In this document: one piece after another, positions 12,369 through 22,076 of the stretch
Numbering within the stretch: position 1 is the first letter of the stretch
How the letters are laid out: each line of letters begins with the position of its first letter
Source of the DNA: Streptomyces sp. SM10
GTDB lineage: Bacteria; Actinomycetota; Actinomycetes; Streptomycetales; Streptomycetaceae
Direction: 5' to 3'
Assembly: GCF_002910915.1 (NCBI RefSeq)
Contig: NZ_NEUF01000039.1
Coordinates: 1-64,000, forward strand
Length of the DNA stretch: 64,000 bases
Notes under the pieces: generated by a model
The model's database searches: none
What the model was told of the DNA's origin: nothing
The model's input: the letters and a program-made list of their open reading frames with translations, nothing else
Program-made: the position numbers and the translations under genes

Positions 12369-12672
12369 CGGGAAGCCTCTTACTTCCTCGGTGGTCAGGC
12401 CCTCGATCGGGATTCCCGTCCCGGCCGGGGGCCGTCGCATGTCTGTGGTTGTCGCGGCGAGCATATGCCAGTCAACCCATCCCACATCCAGCCCAGTTGC
12501 CCGAAGTCACCCGTGTGAGTGACCAGGTGGGGGGTGGGGTCGGGTTGGGGTGGGGAGGGTCCTTTCCCGAGTCCTCAAAAGCCTTATGCGTCGTGGCCGA
12601 CCGGGACGCGGCGGCCCGGGACGCGGCTCACCGGGTCGCGGGCTTCCACGATCCGGTGGAGACGGCATCCGG

Positions 12673-13116
12673 TCACGGAGTGTGCGCGACTTCGGCCCAG
12701 ACGGTCTTGCGTGGCGCGGGGCCCCGGTCCACGCCCCACCGGTCGGCGAGCGCCTCGACGATCAGCAGCCCGCGCCCGTGCGCGGCGTCGGACACGGGGG
12801 CGGCCGTGCACGGCATCTGATCGTCACGGGTGTCGGAGACCTCGATGCGCAGCACCCCGTCGTGGTGGGCCGCCAGGCGCAGCCGGAAGTCCCGGCCTGG
12901 TACGCGGCCGTGCAACACCGCGTTGGCGGCCAACTCGGCGACGATCTGCGCGGCCCGCTCCGAGGGCAGCCCCCAGACACCGAGATGGGCGATGGCCAGA
13001 AGGCGGGCGAGGCGGGCGCTCCGCCGGGTGGGGGAGAGCAGCACGGTGAACTCCCGGGCAGGAGCGGAACGTTCGGTTCGGGTGAATTCTCGACTCATGT
13101 CACTCAGCGTGGCCAT
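12673..13116 (-). CDS. HATPase_c protein, RsbW/anti-sigma-like ATP-binding kinase
   Basis: This 147-residue stand-alone GHKL ATPase resembles RsbW/SpoIIAB. The N-box lies in IVAELAANAVLHG, G1-like IEVSDTRDDQ near residue 100 and G2 HGRGLLIVEALAD near 118. Such proteins may bind ATP and control a sigma factor or anti-anti-sigma factor. Two starts are possible: ATG 13116, or ATG 13098 (MSREFTRTERSAP). It is divergent from the XRE-DUF5753 gene and forms with it and the DUF397 gene the three-part regulator module that recurs in Streptomyces, as in the whiJ and abaA-type loci. Confidence 0.8.
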   Translation of the reverse strand: MATLSDMSREFTRTERSAPAREFTVLLSPTRRSARLARLLAIAHLGVWGLPSERAAQIVAELAANAVLHGRVPGRDFRLRLAAHHDGVLRIEVSDTRDDQMPCTAAPVSDAAHGRGLLIVEALADRWGVDRGPAPRKTVWAEVAHTP

Positions 13117-13262
13117 TCGGTGGCTACTCTCGGAAGAGGTGACAGCCGTACGAGCCGTCCTTGTCCGGCTGTGGCCCGGCTCGGTCCGGGCCGTACGCCG
13201 TGACGCGGTGCCGGCGGGGCACGTTGCGCACATCAGGTAGGGCCGAGGCGAGGGGGACGGGT

Positions 13263-14141
13263 GTGGAGGGCGTTGGTGCGGGGCGGCCGGGGCATCTGGC
13301 GGACGGCGCGGACGGCTCGTCCTGGGACAGCGGTCTCGAGGACGACTCCGGCGCGGTGATGAAGGCGGTGGGTCGCCAGATCAAACTCTGGCGGGAAGCG
13401 GCGGGCCTGCGCCAGGCGGAGCTGGGTGCCGCCATCGGGTACAGCGAGGAGATGGTCTCCTGCGTCGAGCGCGGCAGACGTGCTCCGAAACCCGAGTTCC
13501 TGGACAGCGCGGACCGGGTCCTGGAGGCGGGCGGGAAGCTGGCCGCCATGCGGGGCGACGTGGCGGAGGCCCGCTATCCGAAGAAGGTGCGGGACCTGGC
13601 GCGGCTGGAGCGAGAGGCTGTCGAGCTCGGCGCGTACGGCAACCACAACATGCACGGGTTGCTTCAGACCGAGGAGTATGCGCGGGCGCTCTTCGAGATG
13701 AGGCGGCCCGCACTGTCCCCGGACGACCTCGACCGGTTCGTCTCGGCCCGTATGGCCCGGCAGGAGATCTTCACCAGGTCGCCGCTCGTGACCCTCACCT
13801 TCATCCAGGAGGAGGTCACACTGAGACGTCCACTCGGCGGTCGGGCGGTACTGCGCCGTCAGCTGGAACACCTTCTGGAAGTGGCCCAGTTGAGACATGT
13901 CGAGTTCCAGGTGATGCCGACCGACCGGGAGGACCACGCAGGGATGGGCGGTGAGGTGCAGGTGCTGAAGCTCAGAGAGGGGACAGCAGTCGGTTTCTCC
14001 GAGGCCCAGCTCACTACGCGCCTGGTCTCCGCCCCGAAAGAGGTCCACCTGCTCGAACTTCGGTATGGAATCATCCGGTCGCAGGCTCTCAGCCCACGGG
14101 AGTCGCTGGCATTCGTCGAGAAAGCACTGGGTGAGACATGA
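13263..14141 (+). CDS. XRE-family regulator with DUF5753 domain
   Basis: This 292-residue protein has a Cro/CI-type helix-turn-helix at about 40-95 (IKLWREAAGLRQAELGAAIGYSEEMVSCVERG) and a DUF5753 ligand-like domain to the end (NHNMHGLLQTEEYARALF, RQEIF, GMGGEVQVL). It belongs to the WhiJ-like group of DNA-binding regulators. The GTG at 13263 follows a GAGGGGG ribosome binding site; an ATG further inside (MKAVGRQIK) is the alternative. The stop overlaps the start of the DUF397 gene by 4 nt, so translation is likely coupled. Confidence 0.85.
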   Translation: MEGVGAGRPGHLADGADGSSWDSGLEDDSGAVMKAVGRQIKLWREAAGLRQAELGAAIGYSEEMVSCVERGRRAPKPEFLDSADRVLEAGGKLAAMRGDVAEARYPKKVRDLARLEREAVELGAYGNHNMHGLLQTEEYARALFEMRRPALSPDDLDRFVSARMARQEIFTRSPLVTLTFIQEEVTLRRPLGGRAVLRRQLEHLLEVAQLRHVEFQVMPTDREDHAGMGGEVQVLKLREGTAVGFSEAQLTTRLVSAPKEVHLLELRYGIIRSQALSPRESLAFVEKALGET

Positions 14142-14341
14142 GTTTCCAGTCCTCAGAGAACTCTGCCGAGTTGCGCTGGTCCAAGAGCAGCTACAGCGGC
14201 AGTAACAACAACGACTGCGTAGAGGTCGCCGCCACGCCCCGCGCGGTCCACGTCCGTGACTCCAAGGACGTACCGGGCCCGCAGCTCGGGTTCACCGCCG
14301 AGGCGTGGGCCGACTTCGTGGCGTACGCGACGGGAAGCTGA
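14138..14341 (+). CDS. DUF397 small regulator partner
   Basis: This 67-residue DUF397 protein has the typical core WSKSSYSGSNNNDCVEVA, then VRDSKD and a C-terminal AWADFVAYATG. DUF397 proteins accompany XRE-DUF5753 regulators and are thought to work with them, perhaps by direct binding. It starts in an ATGA overlap with the XRE gene. Its last 50 nt overlap the 3' end of the convergent GNAT gene. Confidence 0.85.
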   Translation: MSFQSSENSAELRWSKSSYSGSNNNDCVEVAATPRAVHVRDSKDVPGPQLGFTAEAWADFVAYATGS

Positions 14342-14834
14342 AACCTTCCGCCGAGGCGGCGGCCAAGGGCCAGGTGCGGGGCAGGCGCACCATGTACACG
14401 TCCACCGGGTCCTCGTGCTCCGTGGTGAAGCCGTGCCGCTCGTACAGTCGGCGGGCCGCGCTGCCCTGGAGGACCTGGAGGCGGACCGGGGCGCGCTCGG
14501 CATCCGTACGGGCCAGAAGGCCGGCCAGGACCTCCGTGCCGATGCCACGGCCCTGGAGTTCCGGCGTGAGGTAGAAGCTCTCCAGCCACCAGCCGTCGCT
14601 CTCGTGCGGGCGCAGGGCGACACAGCCCGAGAACGCCCCGTCGAGCTCCACGATCTCGGTCTGCCCGGGTTCGTAACCGTCCCGCAGGCGCTGCCGGACT
14701 CGGTGCTCGTCGTACCGGCCCAGGCGTTCCAGGTCGGGGCGCATCACGACGGCCCGCAGCTCGGCGATGGCCTCGACGTCCTCGGGCACGGCGGGGCGCA
14801 GGCGCCAGGCCTGGACAGGGGCGTGAGTGGACAT
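14292..14834 (-). CDS. GNAT-family N-acetyltransferase
   Basis: This 180-residue protein has a GNAT fold. Residues 10-150 cover the N-terminal WRLRPAVPEDVEAIAELR, the acetyl-CoA binding motif LQGRGIGTEVL (Q/RxxGxG/A), and the late RRLYERHGFTTEHED strand-helix. The substrate is unknown. The tail of about 25 residues after LPRTWP is basic and low in complexity, and it is encoded opposite the end of the DUF397 gene; the ancestral protein may have been shorter. Confidence 0.8.
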   Translation of the reverse strand: MSTHAPVQAWRLRPAVPEDVEAIAELRAVVMRPDLERLGRYDEHRVRQRLRDGYEPGQTEIVELDGAFSGCVALRPHESDGWWLESFYLTPELQGRGIGTEVLAGLLARTDAERAPVRLQVLQGSAARRLYERHGFTTEHEDPVDVYMVRLPRTWPLAAASAEGFSFPSRTPRSRPTPRR

Positions 14835-15050
14835 GGGCCGGATTCAATCAAAGGGGTCCGGCCACGACTGCGGGCGGACCCCTGCTGCCTCGGGAAACGG
14901 GCTACGCGACGACGTCCTCGGCCGATACGGCAGTCACGGCACGGGCCAGCATGCCAAAGCCGCTGACCATGCCCCGATCCGGCGACATTCCGAACGGCTG
15001 GGCGGGCGCCCGGGCGAATGGGTTCACGTGCTGTGCGCCGGTGCGTGTGT

Positions 15051-15078
15051 TTGACCCGTCCCTCACAGGGGGTAAGAT
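15051..15078 (+). promoter_or_regulatory. rpsJ (S10 operon) promoter
   Basis: TTGACC (15051-15056), a 16-nt spacer and TAAGAT (15073-15078). It is the same minus-35 hexamer as at rpsL and rplM, and the transcript would have a leader of about 350 nt. Confidence 0.65.
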
Positions 15079-15348
15079 CCCCGGCCCGATTGGCCAGGCC
15101 CCCGAGCCGTGTGGCACACTAGCCAGGTTGCTCGGTTGAGTGTCAATGCTGCGCGCCTCCCGCCGGGAGGACCGGAAGCGAGTCCCACAGTACTCGTCGA
15201 CCCCCAGGGTCGGACGTACGGGAATCTTTCGGGAAGCGTCAGTGGGGCACTGACCAGGCACCCGGTGGGGTTTCGCCCCCGGCAGCGTGGTTTCGGCCCG
15301 CACCCCCTTGGTTGGGAAATCCTTCGGGAGATCTTCGTAGAGGGGATG

Positions 15349-15373
15349 CGACACGCCCGACCGCGTGGGTCGG
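15349..15373 (+). promoter_or_regulatory. rpsJ leader hairpin, shared with rpsL leader
   Basis: This 25-nt segment matches 5428-5452 at 24 positions. The CCGACC/GGTCGG stem is at 15357-15362 and 15368-15373 with loop GCGTG. It lies 62 nt before the rpsJ start. Confidence 0.6.
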
Positions 15374-15435
15374 AGGCGGAGTTAAGAGAACTCCCGGGTT
15401 CCAGAGCGTTATGAGAGACAGGACTACTAGTAGCC

Positions 15436-15744
15436 ATGGCGGGACAGAAGATCCGCATCCGGCTCAAGGCCTACGACCACGAGGTCATCGACTCCTCGGC
15501 GAAGAAGATCGTCGAGACGGTGACCCGCACTGGTGCGTCGGTCGCGGGCCCGGTGCCGCTGCCCACTGAGAAGAACGTGTACTGCGTCATCAAGTCGCCG
15601 CACAAGTACAAGGACTCTCGCGAGCACTTCGAGATGCGCACGCACAAGCGCCTCATCGACATTCTCGACCCCACCCCGAAGACGGTTGACTCGCTGATGC
15701 GTCTCGACCTGCCGGCTGGCGTCGACATCGAGATCAAGCTCTGA
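15436..15744 (+). CDS. rpsJ: 30S ribosomal protein S10
   Basis: The 102-residue S10 is a 30S head protein that in other bacteria also binds NusB in antitermination. [25 protein letters not shown] start; the sequence is standard over its full length. It is the first gene of the S10 cluster, 14 nt from rplC. The ribosome binding site is weak. Confidence 0.98.
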   Translation: MAGQKIRIRLKAYDHEVIDSSAKKIVETVTRTGASVAGPVPLPTEKNVYCVIKSPHKYKDSREHFEMRTHKRLIDILDPTPKTVDSLMRLDLPAGVDIEIKL

Positions 15745-15758
15745 AGGGACGGGCCGAG

Positions 15759-16403
15759 ATGAGCAAGAACATCAAGGGCGTCCTGGGCGAGAAGCTCGGC
15801 ATGACCCAGGTCTGGGACGAGAACAACCGGGTTGTCCCGGTGACCGTCGTCAAGGCCGGTCCGTGCGTCGTGACGCAGGTCCGTACGAACGACAGCGACG
15901 GCTACGAGTCGGTGCAGATCGCCTTCGGCGAGATCGACCCGCGCAAGGTGAACAAGCCCCTCAAGGGTCACTTCGCCAAGGCCGACGTCACCCCGCGCCG
16001 CCACCTGGTGGAGCTCCGCACCCCTGACGCCAGCGAGTACACGCTGGGCCAGGAGGTCACTGCCGAGGTGTTCGAGTCCGGCGTCAAGGTTGACGTCACG
16101 GGCAAGAGCAAGGGCAAGGGCTTCGCCGGTGTCATGAAGCGTCACAACTTCAAGGGCCTCGGCGCCGGACACGGCGTCCAGCGCAAGCACCGTTCCCCCG
16201 GTTCGATCGGTGGCTGCGCCACCCCTGGGCGTGTCTTCAAGGGCATGCGCATGGCCGGTCGGATGGGTAACGAGCGCGTCACCACCCAGAACCTGACCAT
16301 CCACGCGGTTGACGCGGAGAAGGGTCTGCTGCTCATCAAGGGCGCAGTCCCCGGTCCGAACGGCGGCCTCGTCCTGGTCCGTACCGCGGCCAAGGGGGCT
16401 TGA
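15759..16403 (+). CDS. rplC: 50S ribosomal protein L3
   Basis: The 214-residue L3 is an early assembly protein whose extension reaches the peptidyl transferase centre. The conserved centre with [15 protein letters not shown] and the [11 protein letters not shown] loop are present. The stop is 4 nt before rplD. Confidence 0.98.
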   Translation: MSKNIKGVLGEKLGMTQVWDENNRVVPVTVVKAGPCVVTQVRTNDSDGYESVQIAFGEIDPRKVNKPLKGHFAKADVTPRRHLVELRTPDASEYTLGQEVTAEVFESGVKVDVTGKSKGKGFAGVMKRHNFKGLGAGHGVQRKHRSPGSIGGCATPGRVFKGMRMAGRMGNERVTTQNLTIHAVDAEKGLLLIKGAVPGPNGGLVLVRTAAKGA

Positions 16404-16407
16404 GGTA

Positions 16408-17058
16408 ATGAGCACCATTGACATCCTTTCGCCGGCAGGCGACAAGGCCGGTACCGTCGAGCTCCCCGCGGAGATCTTCGACGCGAAGACCAGCGTTCCG
16501 CTGATCCACCAGGTCGTTGTCGCACAGCTGGCAGCTGCCCGTCAGGGCACGCACAAGACCAAGCGTCGTGGCGAAGTCCGTGGTGGTGGCCGCAAGCCGT
16601 ACCGCCAGAAGGGCACCGGCCGCGCGCGCCAGGGTTCGACCCGTGCGCCGCAGTTCGCCGGCGGTGGCGTCGTCCACGGCCCGCAGCCGCGTGACTACTC
16701 GCAGCGCACCCCGAAGAAGATGAAGGCCGCCGCCCTGCGCGGTGCCCTCTCGGACCGGGCGCGTCACTCCCGCATCCACGTCGTCACCGGCGTGGTCGAG
16801 GGTGGGATCTCCACCAAGGCCGCCAAGACGCTGTTCGGCAAGATCTCGGAGCGCAGCAACCTGCTCCTGGTCGTCGACCGCGCCGACGAGGCCGCGTGGC
16901 TGTCCGCGCGCAACCTGCCCCAGGTGCACATCCTGGAGCCGGGCCAGCTGAACACGTACGACGTGATCGTCTCTGACGACGTGGTCTTCACCCAGGCCGC
17001 TTTCGAGTCCTTCGTGTCTGGCCCCCAGACCGCTGAGACCGAAGGGAGCGCCGCCTGA
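16408..17058 (+). CDS. rplD: 50S ribosomal protein L4
   Basis: The 216-residue L4 lines the exit tunnel and in E. coli represses its own operon. The long RNA-binding loop ([21 protein letters not shown]) is intact and carries no macrolide-type deletion. The ATG at 16408 follows GAGGT; the longer frame overlaps rplC and is not real. The stop overlaps the rplW start as TGATG. Confidence 0.98.
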   Translation: MSTIDILSPAGDKAGTVELPAEIFDAKTSVPLIHQVVVAQLAAARQGTHKTKRRGEVRGGGRKPYRQKGTGRARQGSTRAPQFAGGGVVHGPQPRDYSQRTPKKMKAAALRGALSDRARHSRIHVVTGVVEGGISTKAAKTLFGKISERSNLLLVVDRADEAAWLSARNLPQVHILEPGQLNTYDVIVSDDVVFTQAAFESFVSGPQTAETEGSAA

Positions 17059-17381
17059 TGAGTGAGGCGACCGTTACCAGCAAGACCTACTCGGACCCGC
17101 GTGACGTTCTCGTCAAGCCGGTTGTTTCCGAGAAGAGCTACGCGCTGCTCGACGAGAACAAGTACACGTTCATCGTCGCGCCCGGCTCCAACAAGACCCA
17201 GATCAAGCAGGCCGTGGAAGCGGTCTTCTCGGTCAAGGTCACCGGGGTCAACACGATCAACCGGCAGGGTAAGCGCAAGCGCACCAAGACCGGCTTCGGC
17301 AAGCGCGCCGACACGAAGCGCGCCATCGTGACCCTCGCCGAGGGCGACCGTATCGACATCTTCGGCGGCCCGACCTCCTGA
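17058..17381 (+). CDS. rplW: 50S ribosomal protein L23
   Basis: The 107-residue L23 sits at the tunnel exit and is the docking site for trigger factor and SRP. The start overlaps the rplD stop. The core [16 protein letters not shown] and the [11 protein letters not shown] loop are typical. Confidence 0.97.
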   Translation: MSEATVTSKTYSDPRDVLVKPVVSEKSYALLDENKYTFIVAPGSNKTQIKQAVEAVFSVKVTGVNTINRQGKRKRTKTGFGKRADTKRAIVTLAEGDRIDIFGGPTS

Positions 17382-17420
17382 CGGAGGTCGAGTCGTCCGG
17401 AATCGGACGAGGACTGAGAA

Positions 17421-18257
17421 ATGGGTATCCGCAAGTACAAGCCGACGACCCCGGGCCGTCGTGGCTCCAGCGTCGCCGACTTTGTCGAGATCACGCGGTC
17501 CACGCCGGAGAAGTCGCTGGTCCGCCCCCTGCACAGCAAGGGCGGCCGTAACAACGCCGGTCGTGTGACCGTTCGCCACCAGGGCGGTGGCCACAAGCGC
17601 GCCTACCGAGTGATCGACTTCCGTCGTCACGACAAGGACGGCGTGCCGGCCAAGGTCGCGCACATCGAGTACGACCCCAACCGCACCGCGCGCATCGCGC
17701 TGCTGCACTACGCGGACGGCGAGAAGCGTTACATCGTCGCCCCCCGTGGTCTGTCGCAGGGTGACCGCGTCGAGAACGGGCCGACCGCAGACATCAAGCC
17801 GGGCAACAACCTGGCGCTGCGCAACATCCCGGTCGGTACGACCATCCACGCCATCGAGATCCGTCCCGGTGGCGGCGCGAAGTTCGCCCGTTCCGCGGGT
17901 GCCTCCGTGCAGCTGCTGGCGAAGGAGGGCACGATGGCCCACCTTCGTATGCCTTCCGGCGAGATCCGGCTGGTCGACGCCCGCTGCCGCGCCACGATCG
18001 GTGAGGTCGGCAACGCCGAGCAGTCGAACATCAACTGGGGCAAGGCCGGCCGCATGCGCTGGAAGGGCGTTCGCCCGACCGTCCGCGGTGTCGCGATGAA
18101 CCCGGTTGACCACCCGCACGGTGGTGGTGAAGGCAAGACCTCCGGTGGACGTCACCCGGTCTCGCCGTGGGGTCAGAAGGAGGGTCGTACTCGCTCGCCG
18201 AAGAAGGCATCGAGCAAGTACATCGTCCGCCGCCGCAAGACGAACAAGAAGCGCTAG
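17421..18257 (+). CDS. rplB: 50S ribosomal protein L2
   Basis: The 278-residue L2 is required for subunit association and peptidyl transfer. The catalytically important histidine loop [13 protein letters not shown] is present near residue 228. The basic C-terminus (RRRKTNKKR) is normal. It follows rplW by 39 nt. Confidence 0.98.
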   Translation: MGIRKYKPTTPGRRGSSVADFVEITRSTPEKSLVRPLHSKGGRNNAGRVTVRHQGGGHKRAYRVIDFRRHDKDGVPAKVAHIEYDPNRTARIALLHYADGEKRYIVAPRGLSQGDRVENGPTADIKPGNNLALRNIPVGTTIHAIEIRPGGGAKFARSAGASVQLLAKEGTMAHLRMPSGEIRLVDARCRATIGEVGNAEQSNINWGKAGRMRWKGVRPTVRGVAMNPVDHPHGGGEGKTSGGRHPVSPWGQKEGRTRSPKKASSKYIVRRRKTNKKR

Positions 18258-18269
18258 GAGCGGGTTTAG

Positions 18270-18551
18270 ATGCCGCGCAGTCTCAAGAAGGGGCCCTTCG
18301 TCGACGGCCACCTCATCAAGAAGGTGGACGTACAGAACGAGGCAGGCACCAAGAACGTCATCAAGACCTGGTCCCGTCGCTCGATGATCGTCCCGGCAAT
18401 GCTGGGCCACACCATCGCGGTGCACAACGGCAAGATCCACGTCCCGGTGTTCGTCACCGAGTCGATGGTCGGCCACAAGCTCGGCGAGTTCTCGCCGACT
18501 CGCACCTTCCGCGGCCACGTCAAGGACGACCGGAAGTCGAAGCGCCGCTAA
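18270..18551 (+). CDS. rpsS: 30S ribosomal protein S19
   Basis: The 93-residue S19 pairs with S13 in the 30S head. The N-terminal [15 protein letters not shown] and the C-terminal [19 protein letters not shown] are standard. It lies 12 nt after rplB. Confidence 0.98.
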   Translation: MPRSLKKGPFVDGHLIKKVDVQNEAGTKNVIKTWSRRSMIVPAMLGHTIAVHNGKIHVPVFVTESMVGHKLGEFSPTRTFRGHVKDDRKSKRR

Positions 18552-18594
18552 GCGCGGGGTGGAAACGACTATGACTTACACCGAAGGGACAACC

Positions 18595-18942
18595 ATGGAA
18601 GCCAGGGCCCAGGCGCGGTACATCCGCGTCACGCCCATGAAGGCCCGCCGCGTGGTGGACCTCATCCGTGGCATGGATGCCACGGAGGCTCAGGCGGTCC
18701 TGCGTTTCGCCCCGCAGGCCGCGAGCGTGCCGGTTGGCAAGGTGCTGGACAGCGCCATCGCCAACGCTGCACACAACTACGACCACACCGACGCCTCTTC
18801 GCTGGTCATCAGCGAGGCGTACGTGGACGAGGGCCCGACCCTGAAGCGGTTCCGTCCGCGTGCCCAGGGCCGTGCCTACCGGATCCGTAAGCGGACCAGC
18901 CACATCACCGTGGTCGTCAGCAGCAAGGAAGGAACCCGGTAA
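18595..18942 (+). CDS. rplV: 50S ribosomal protein L22
   Basis: The 115-residue L22 has a beta-hairpin that lines the exit tunnel. Three in-frame ATGs exist (18559, 18571, 18595). The last, [14 protein letters not shown], matches the usual Streptomyces N-terminus and has AAGGGA upstream, so it was chosen. The hairpin [15 protein letters not shown] is intact, with no macrolide-type duplication. The stop overlaps the rpsC start. Confidence 0.95.
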   Translation: MEARAQARYIRVTPMKARRVVDLIRGMDATEAQAVLRFAPQAASVPVGKVLDSAIANAAHNYDHTDASSLVISEAYVDEGPTLKRFRPRAQGRAYRIRKRTSHITVVVSSKEGTR

Positions 18943-19778
18943 TGGGCCAGAAGGTTAACCCGCATGGGTTCCGACTCGGCATTACCACGGACTTCAAGTC
19001 CCGTTGGTACGCCGACAAGCTGTACAAGGACTACGTCAAGGAAGACGTCGCCATTCGTCGCATGATGACGAAGGGCATGGAGCGGGCCGGCATCTCGAAG
19101 GTCGAGATCGAGCGCACCCGCGACCGCGTCCGCGTTGACATCCACACCGCCCGCCCGGGCATCGTCATCGGTCGCCGTGGCGCCGAGGCCGACCGCATCC
19201 GTGGCGAGCTGGAGAAGCTGACCGGCAAGCAGGTCCAGCTGAACATCCTCGAGGTCAAGAACCCCGAGGTGGACGCTCAGCTGGTGGCCCAGGCCGTCGC
19301 CGAGCAGCTCTCCTCCCGCGTCTCCTTCCGTCGTGCCATGCGTAAGAGCATGCAGAGCACGATGAAGGCCGGCGCCAAGGGCATCAAGATCCAGTGCGGT
19401 GGCCGCCTCGGCGGCGCCGAGATGTCCCGCTCGGAGTTCTACCGCGAGGGCCGCGTGCCCCTGCACACGCTCCGTGCGAACGTCGACTACGGCTTCTTCG
19501 AGGCCAAGACGACCTTCGGCCGCATCGGTGTGAAGGTCTGGATCTACAAGGGCGACGTCAAGAACATCGCCGAGGTCCGCGCCGAGAACGCAGCGGCTCG
19601 CGCCGGCAACCGTCCGGCTCGTGGCGGCGCTGACCGCCCGGCCGGCCGTGGTGGCCGTGGTGGCGAGCGCGGCGGTCGCGGCCGCAAGCCGCAGCAGTCC
19701 GCGCCGGCAGCCGAGGCCCCCAAGGCCGACGCTCCCGCCGCCGCTGCTCCGGCTGAGAGCACCGGAACGGAGGCCTGA
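18942..19778 (+). CDS. rpsC: 30S ribosomal protein S3
   Basis: The 278-residue S3 is part of the mRNA entry helicase. A type II KH domain lies at about 38-110 ([18 protein letters not shown]), then the S3 C-terminal domain to about 210. The last about 65 residues form an Arg/Gly- then Ala/Pro-rich tail typical of actinobacterial S3. The start overlaps the rplV stop. Confidence 0.98.
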   Translation: MGQKVNPHGFRLGITTDFKSRWYADKLYKDYVKEDVAIRRMMTKGMERAGISKVEIERTRDRVRVDIHTARPGIVIGRRGAEADRIRGELEKLTGKQVQLNILEVKNPEVDAQLVAQAVAEQLSSRVSFRRAMRKSMQSTMKAGAKGIKIQCGGRLGGAEMSRSEFYREGRVPLHTLRANVDYGFFEAKTTFGRIGVKVWIYKGDVKNIAEVRAENAAARAGNRPARGGADRPAGRGGRGGERGGRGRKPQQSAPAAEAPKADAPAAAAPAESTGTEA

Positions 19779-19783
19779 CCGAA

Positions 19784-20203
19784 ATGCTGATCCCCCGTAG
19801 GGTCAAGCACCGCAAGCAGCACCACCCGAAGCGCAGCGGTATGTCCAAGGGTGGCACGCAGGTTGCGTTCGGCGAGTACGGCATCCAGGCGCTGTCCCCG
19901 GCGTACGTGACGAACCGCCAGATCGAGGCAGCTCGTATCGCGATGACCCGCCACATCAAGCGTGGCGGCAAGGTCTGGATCAACATCTACCCGGACCGCC
20001 CCCTGACGAAGAAGCCTGCCGAGACCCGCATGGGTTCCGGTAAGGGTTCTCCCGAGTGGTGGATCGCGAACGTCAAGCCCGGTCGGGTGATGTTCGAGCT
20101 GTCCTACCCGAACGAGAAGATTGCTCGTGAGGCGCTCACCCGCGCTGCTCACAAGCTTCCGATGAAGTGCCGGATCGTTCGGCGCGAGGCAGGTGAGTCG
20201 TGA
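19784..20203 (+). CDS. rplP: 50S ribosomal protein L16
   Basis: The 139-residue L16 helps position the A-site t[20 protein letters not shown] start, then GFGxx-type core [12 protein letters not shown] and [18 protein letters not shown]. The stop overlaps the rpmC start in TGATG. Confidence 0.98.
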   Translation: MLIPRRVKHRKQHHPKRSGMSKGGTQVAFGEYGIQALSPAYVTNRQIEAARIAMTRHIKRGGKVWINIYPDRPLTKKPAETRMGSGKGSPEWWIANVKPGRVMFELSYPNEKIAREALTRAAHKLPMKCRIVRREAGES

Positions 20204-20427
20204 TGTCGGCCGGTACCAAGGCGTCCGAGCTGCGCGAGCTGGGCAACGAGGAGCTTCTCAACAAGCTCCGCGAGGCCAAGGAAGAGCTGTTCAACCTCCG
20301 CTTCCAGGCGGCGACCGGACAGCTCGAGAACCACGGTCGGCTCAAGTCCGTCCGTAAGGACATCGCCCGGATCTACACCCTGATGCGCGAGCGCGAGCTG
20401 GGCATCGAGACGGTGGAGAGCGTCTGA
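20203..20427 (+). CDS. rpmC: 50S ribosomal protein L29
   Basis: The 74-residue helical L29 lies next to L23 at the tunnel exit. The ATG at 20203 was chosen over an adjacent GTG at 20200 because it overlaps the rplP stop and gives [13 protein letters not shown]. The [25 protein letters not shown] core is standard. Confidence 0.97.
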   Translation: MSAGTKASELRELGNEELLNKLREAKEELFNLRFQAATGQLENHGRLKSVRKDIARIYTLMRERELGIETVESV

Positions 20428-20714
20428 TGAGCGAGAGCACTGTGACTGAGACCAAGAAGACCGACCGCGGTTTCCGTAAGACCCGCGAGGGTCTGGTCGT
20501 CAGCGACAAGATGGACAAGACCGTCGTCGTCGCTGTCGAGGACCGCGTCAAGCACGCGCTGTACGGCAAGGTCATCCGCCGTACGAACAAGCTCAAGGCC
20601 CACGACGAGCAGAACGCTGCAGGCGTCGGCGACCGCGTCATCATCATGGAGACGCGTCCGCTGTCCGCCACGAAGCGCTGGCGCATCGTCGAGATCCTCG
20701 AGAAGGCCAAGTAA
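20427..20714 (+). CDS. rpsQ: 30S ribosomal protein S17
   Basis: The 95-residue S17 is a primary 16S rRNA binder with an OB fold ([27 protein letters not shown]). It has a short N-terminal extension. It is the last gene of the classical S10 set and is followed by two hairpins before rplN. Confidence 0.98.
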   Translation: MSESTVTETKKTDRGFRKTREGLVVSDKMDKTVVVAVEDRVKHALYGKVIRRTNKLKAHDEQNAAGVGDRVIIMETRPLSATKRWRIVEILEKAK

Positions 20715-20716
20715 TT

Positions 20717-20736
20717 CCTGAGGGGTTTCCCTCAGG
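20717..20736 (+). terminator. First hairpin at the S10/spc boundary
   Basis: CCTGAGGG and CCCTCAGG form a perfect 8-bp stem around loop GTTT, 2 nt after the rpsQ stop. It could act as a partial terminator or as an RNA-stabilising end. Confidence 0.6.
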
Positions 20737-20758
20737 TCAGTTCCGCCAGGCTCGGTGA

Positions 20759-20789
20759 GGGAGCTCCGTAAGTCACTTACGGAGCTCCC
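20759..20789 (+). terminator. Second hairpin at the S10/spc boundary
   Basis: A perfect 14-bp stem (20759-20772 with 20776-20789) with a 3-nt loop lies 33 nt before rplN. Its stability suggests a terminator or attenuator that sets expression of the downstream spc genes. Confidence 0.7.
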
Positions 20790-20822
20790 CGCCGGGAACC
20801 GGCAGACGATCAGGAGATAGAC

Positions 20823-21191
20823 GTGATCCAGCAGGAGTCGCGACTGCGCGTCGCCGACAACACGGGTGCGAAGGAAATTCTCACCATCCGTGTTCTCGGT
20901 GGCTCGGGTCGCCGCTACGCGGGCATCGGTGACGTCATCGTCGCCACCGTCAAGGACGCGATCCCCGGTGGCAACGTGAAGAAGGGTGACGTCGTCAAGG
21001 CCGTCATCGTTCGCACCGTCAAGGAGCGTCGCCGTCCGGATGGCTCGTACATCCGCTTCGACGAGAACGCCGCTGTCATTCTCAAGAACGACGGCGACCC
21101 CCGCGGCACCCGTATCTTCGGCCCCGTGGGCCGAGAGCTGCGCGAGAAGAAGTTCATGAAGATCATCTCGCTCGCGCCGGAGGTGCTGTAA
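20823..21191 (+). CDS. rplN: 50S ribosomal protein L14
   Basis: The 122-residue L14 is a subunit-interface protein and the silencing-factor (RsfS) binding site. GTG start giving [18 protein letters not shown]. It is the first gene of the spc group, 2 nt before rplX. Confidence 0.98.
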   Translation: MIQQESRLRVADNTGAKEILTIRVLGGSGRRYAGIGDVIVATVKDAIPGGNVKKGDVVKAVIVRTVKERRRPDGSYIRFDENAAVILKNDGDPRGTRIFGPVGRELREKKFMKIISLAPEVL

Positions 21192-21193
21192 GC

Positions 21194-21517
21194 ATGAAGA
21201 TCAAGAAGGGCGACCTGGTTCAGGTCATCACCGGTAAGGACAAGGGCAAGCAGGGCAAGGTCATCGTTGCCTTCCCCGCTCAGGACCGCGTCCTCGTCGA
21301 GGGTGTCAACCGGGTCAAGAAGCACACCAAGGCCGGTCAGACGGCTCGCGGTTCGCAGACGGGTGGCATTGTCACCACCGAGGCCCCGATTCACGTCAGC
21401 AACGTACAGCTGGTCGTGGAGAAGGACGGCAACAAGGTCGTCACCCGCGTCGGCTACCGCTTTGACGACGAGGGCAAGAAGATCCGCGTTGCCAAGCGGA
21501 CCGGTGAGGACATCTGA
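21194..21517 (+). CDS. rplX: 50S ribosomal protein L24
   Basis: The 107-residue L24 is an assembly initiator with a KOW motif ([21 protein letters not shown]). Its stop overlaps the rplE start (TGATG). Confidence 0.98.
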   Translation: MKIKKGDLVQVITGKDKGKQGKVIVAFPAQDRVLVEGVNRVKKHTKAGQTARGSQTGGIVTTEAPIHVSNVQLVVEKDGNKVVTRVGYRFDDEGKKIRVAKRTGEDI

Positions 21518-22074
21518 TGACGACCACCACTGCGCCGCGTCTCAAGACGCGCTACCGCGAGGAAATCGCCGGCAAGCTGCGTGAGGAGTTCTCGTACGAG
21601 AACGTCATGCAGGTTCCGGGTCTGGTCAAGATCGTGGTCAACATGGGTGTGGGCGACGCCGCCCGCGACTCCAAGCTGATCGACGGGGCCGTCAAGGACC
21701 TCACCACGATCACCGGTCAGAAGCCGGCCGTCACGAAGGCCCGCAAGTCGATCGCGCAGTTCAAGCTGCGCGAGGGGCAGCCGATCGGCTGCCACGTCAC
21801 CCTCCGTGGTGACCGCATGTGGGAGTTCCTGGACCGTACGCTGTCGCTCGCGCTTCCGCGTATCCGTGACTTCCGTGGCCTGTCGCCGAAGCAGTTCGAC
21901 GGCCGTGGCAACTACACCTTCGGTCTCACGGAGCAGGTCATGTTCCACGAGATCGACCAGGACAAGATCGACCGGGTCCGGGGCATGGACATCACCGTGG
22001 TCACCACGGCGACCAACGACGACGAGGGTCGTGCCCTGCTTCGTCACCTCGGCTTCCCGTTCAAGGAGAACTGA
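21517..22074 (+). CDS. rplE: 50S ribosomal protein L5
   Basis: The 185-residue L5 is the 5S rRNA-binding protein of the central protuberance. The core [15 protein letters not shown] and the C-terminal [20 protein letters not shown] are standard. Start coupled to rplX; 2 nt to rpsN. Confidence 0.98.
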   Translation: MTTTTAPRLKTRYREEIAGKLREEFSYENVMQVPGLVKIVVNMGVGDAARDSKLIDGAVKDLTTITGQKPAVTKARKSIAQFKLREGQPIGCHVTLRGDRMWEFLDRTLSLALPRIRDFRGLSPKQFDGRGNYTFGLTEQVMFHEIDQDKIDRVRGMDITVVTTATNDDEGRALLRHLGFPFKEN

Positions 22075-22076
22075 CC

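Larger units (their letters stand above)
14835..15435 (+). promoter_or_regulatory. 601-bp region upstream of rpsJ: promoter and long structured leader
   Basis: No gene is seen here. The first about 215 bp is undistinguished. A promoter follows at 15051-15078, and then about 350 nt of leader before rpsJ, including the hairpin element shared with rpsL and several short self-complementary stretches. The long leader fits r-protein feedback control or attenuation of the S10 operon, but this is inference. Confidence 0.6.

Noticed and set aside
15109..15414. 101-codon frame in the rpsJ leader
   Set aside because: No ribosome binding site, no family similarity, and it overlaps the structured leader.
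16764..18518. 584-codon minus-strand frame across rplD, rplW, rplB and rpsS
   Set aside because: Spans several sure r-protein genes on the other strand; composition is typical of a shadow.
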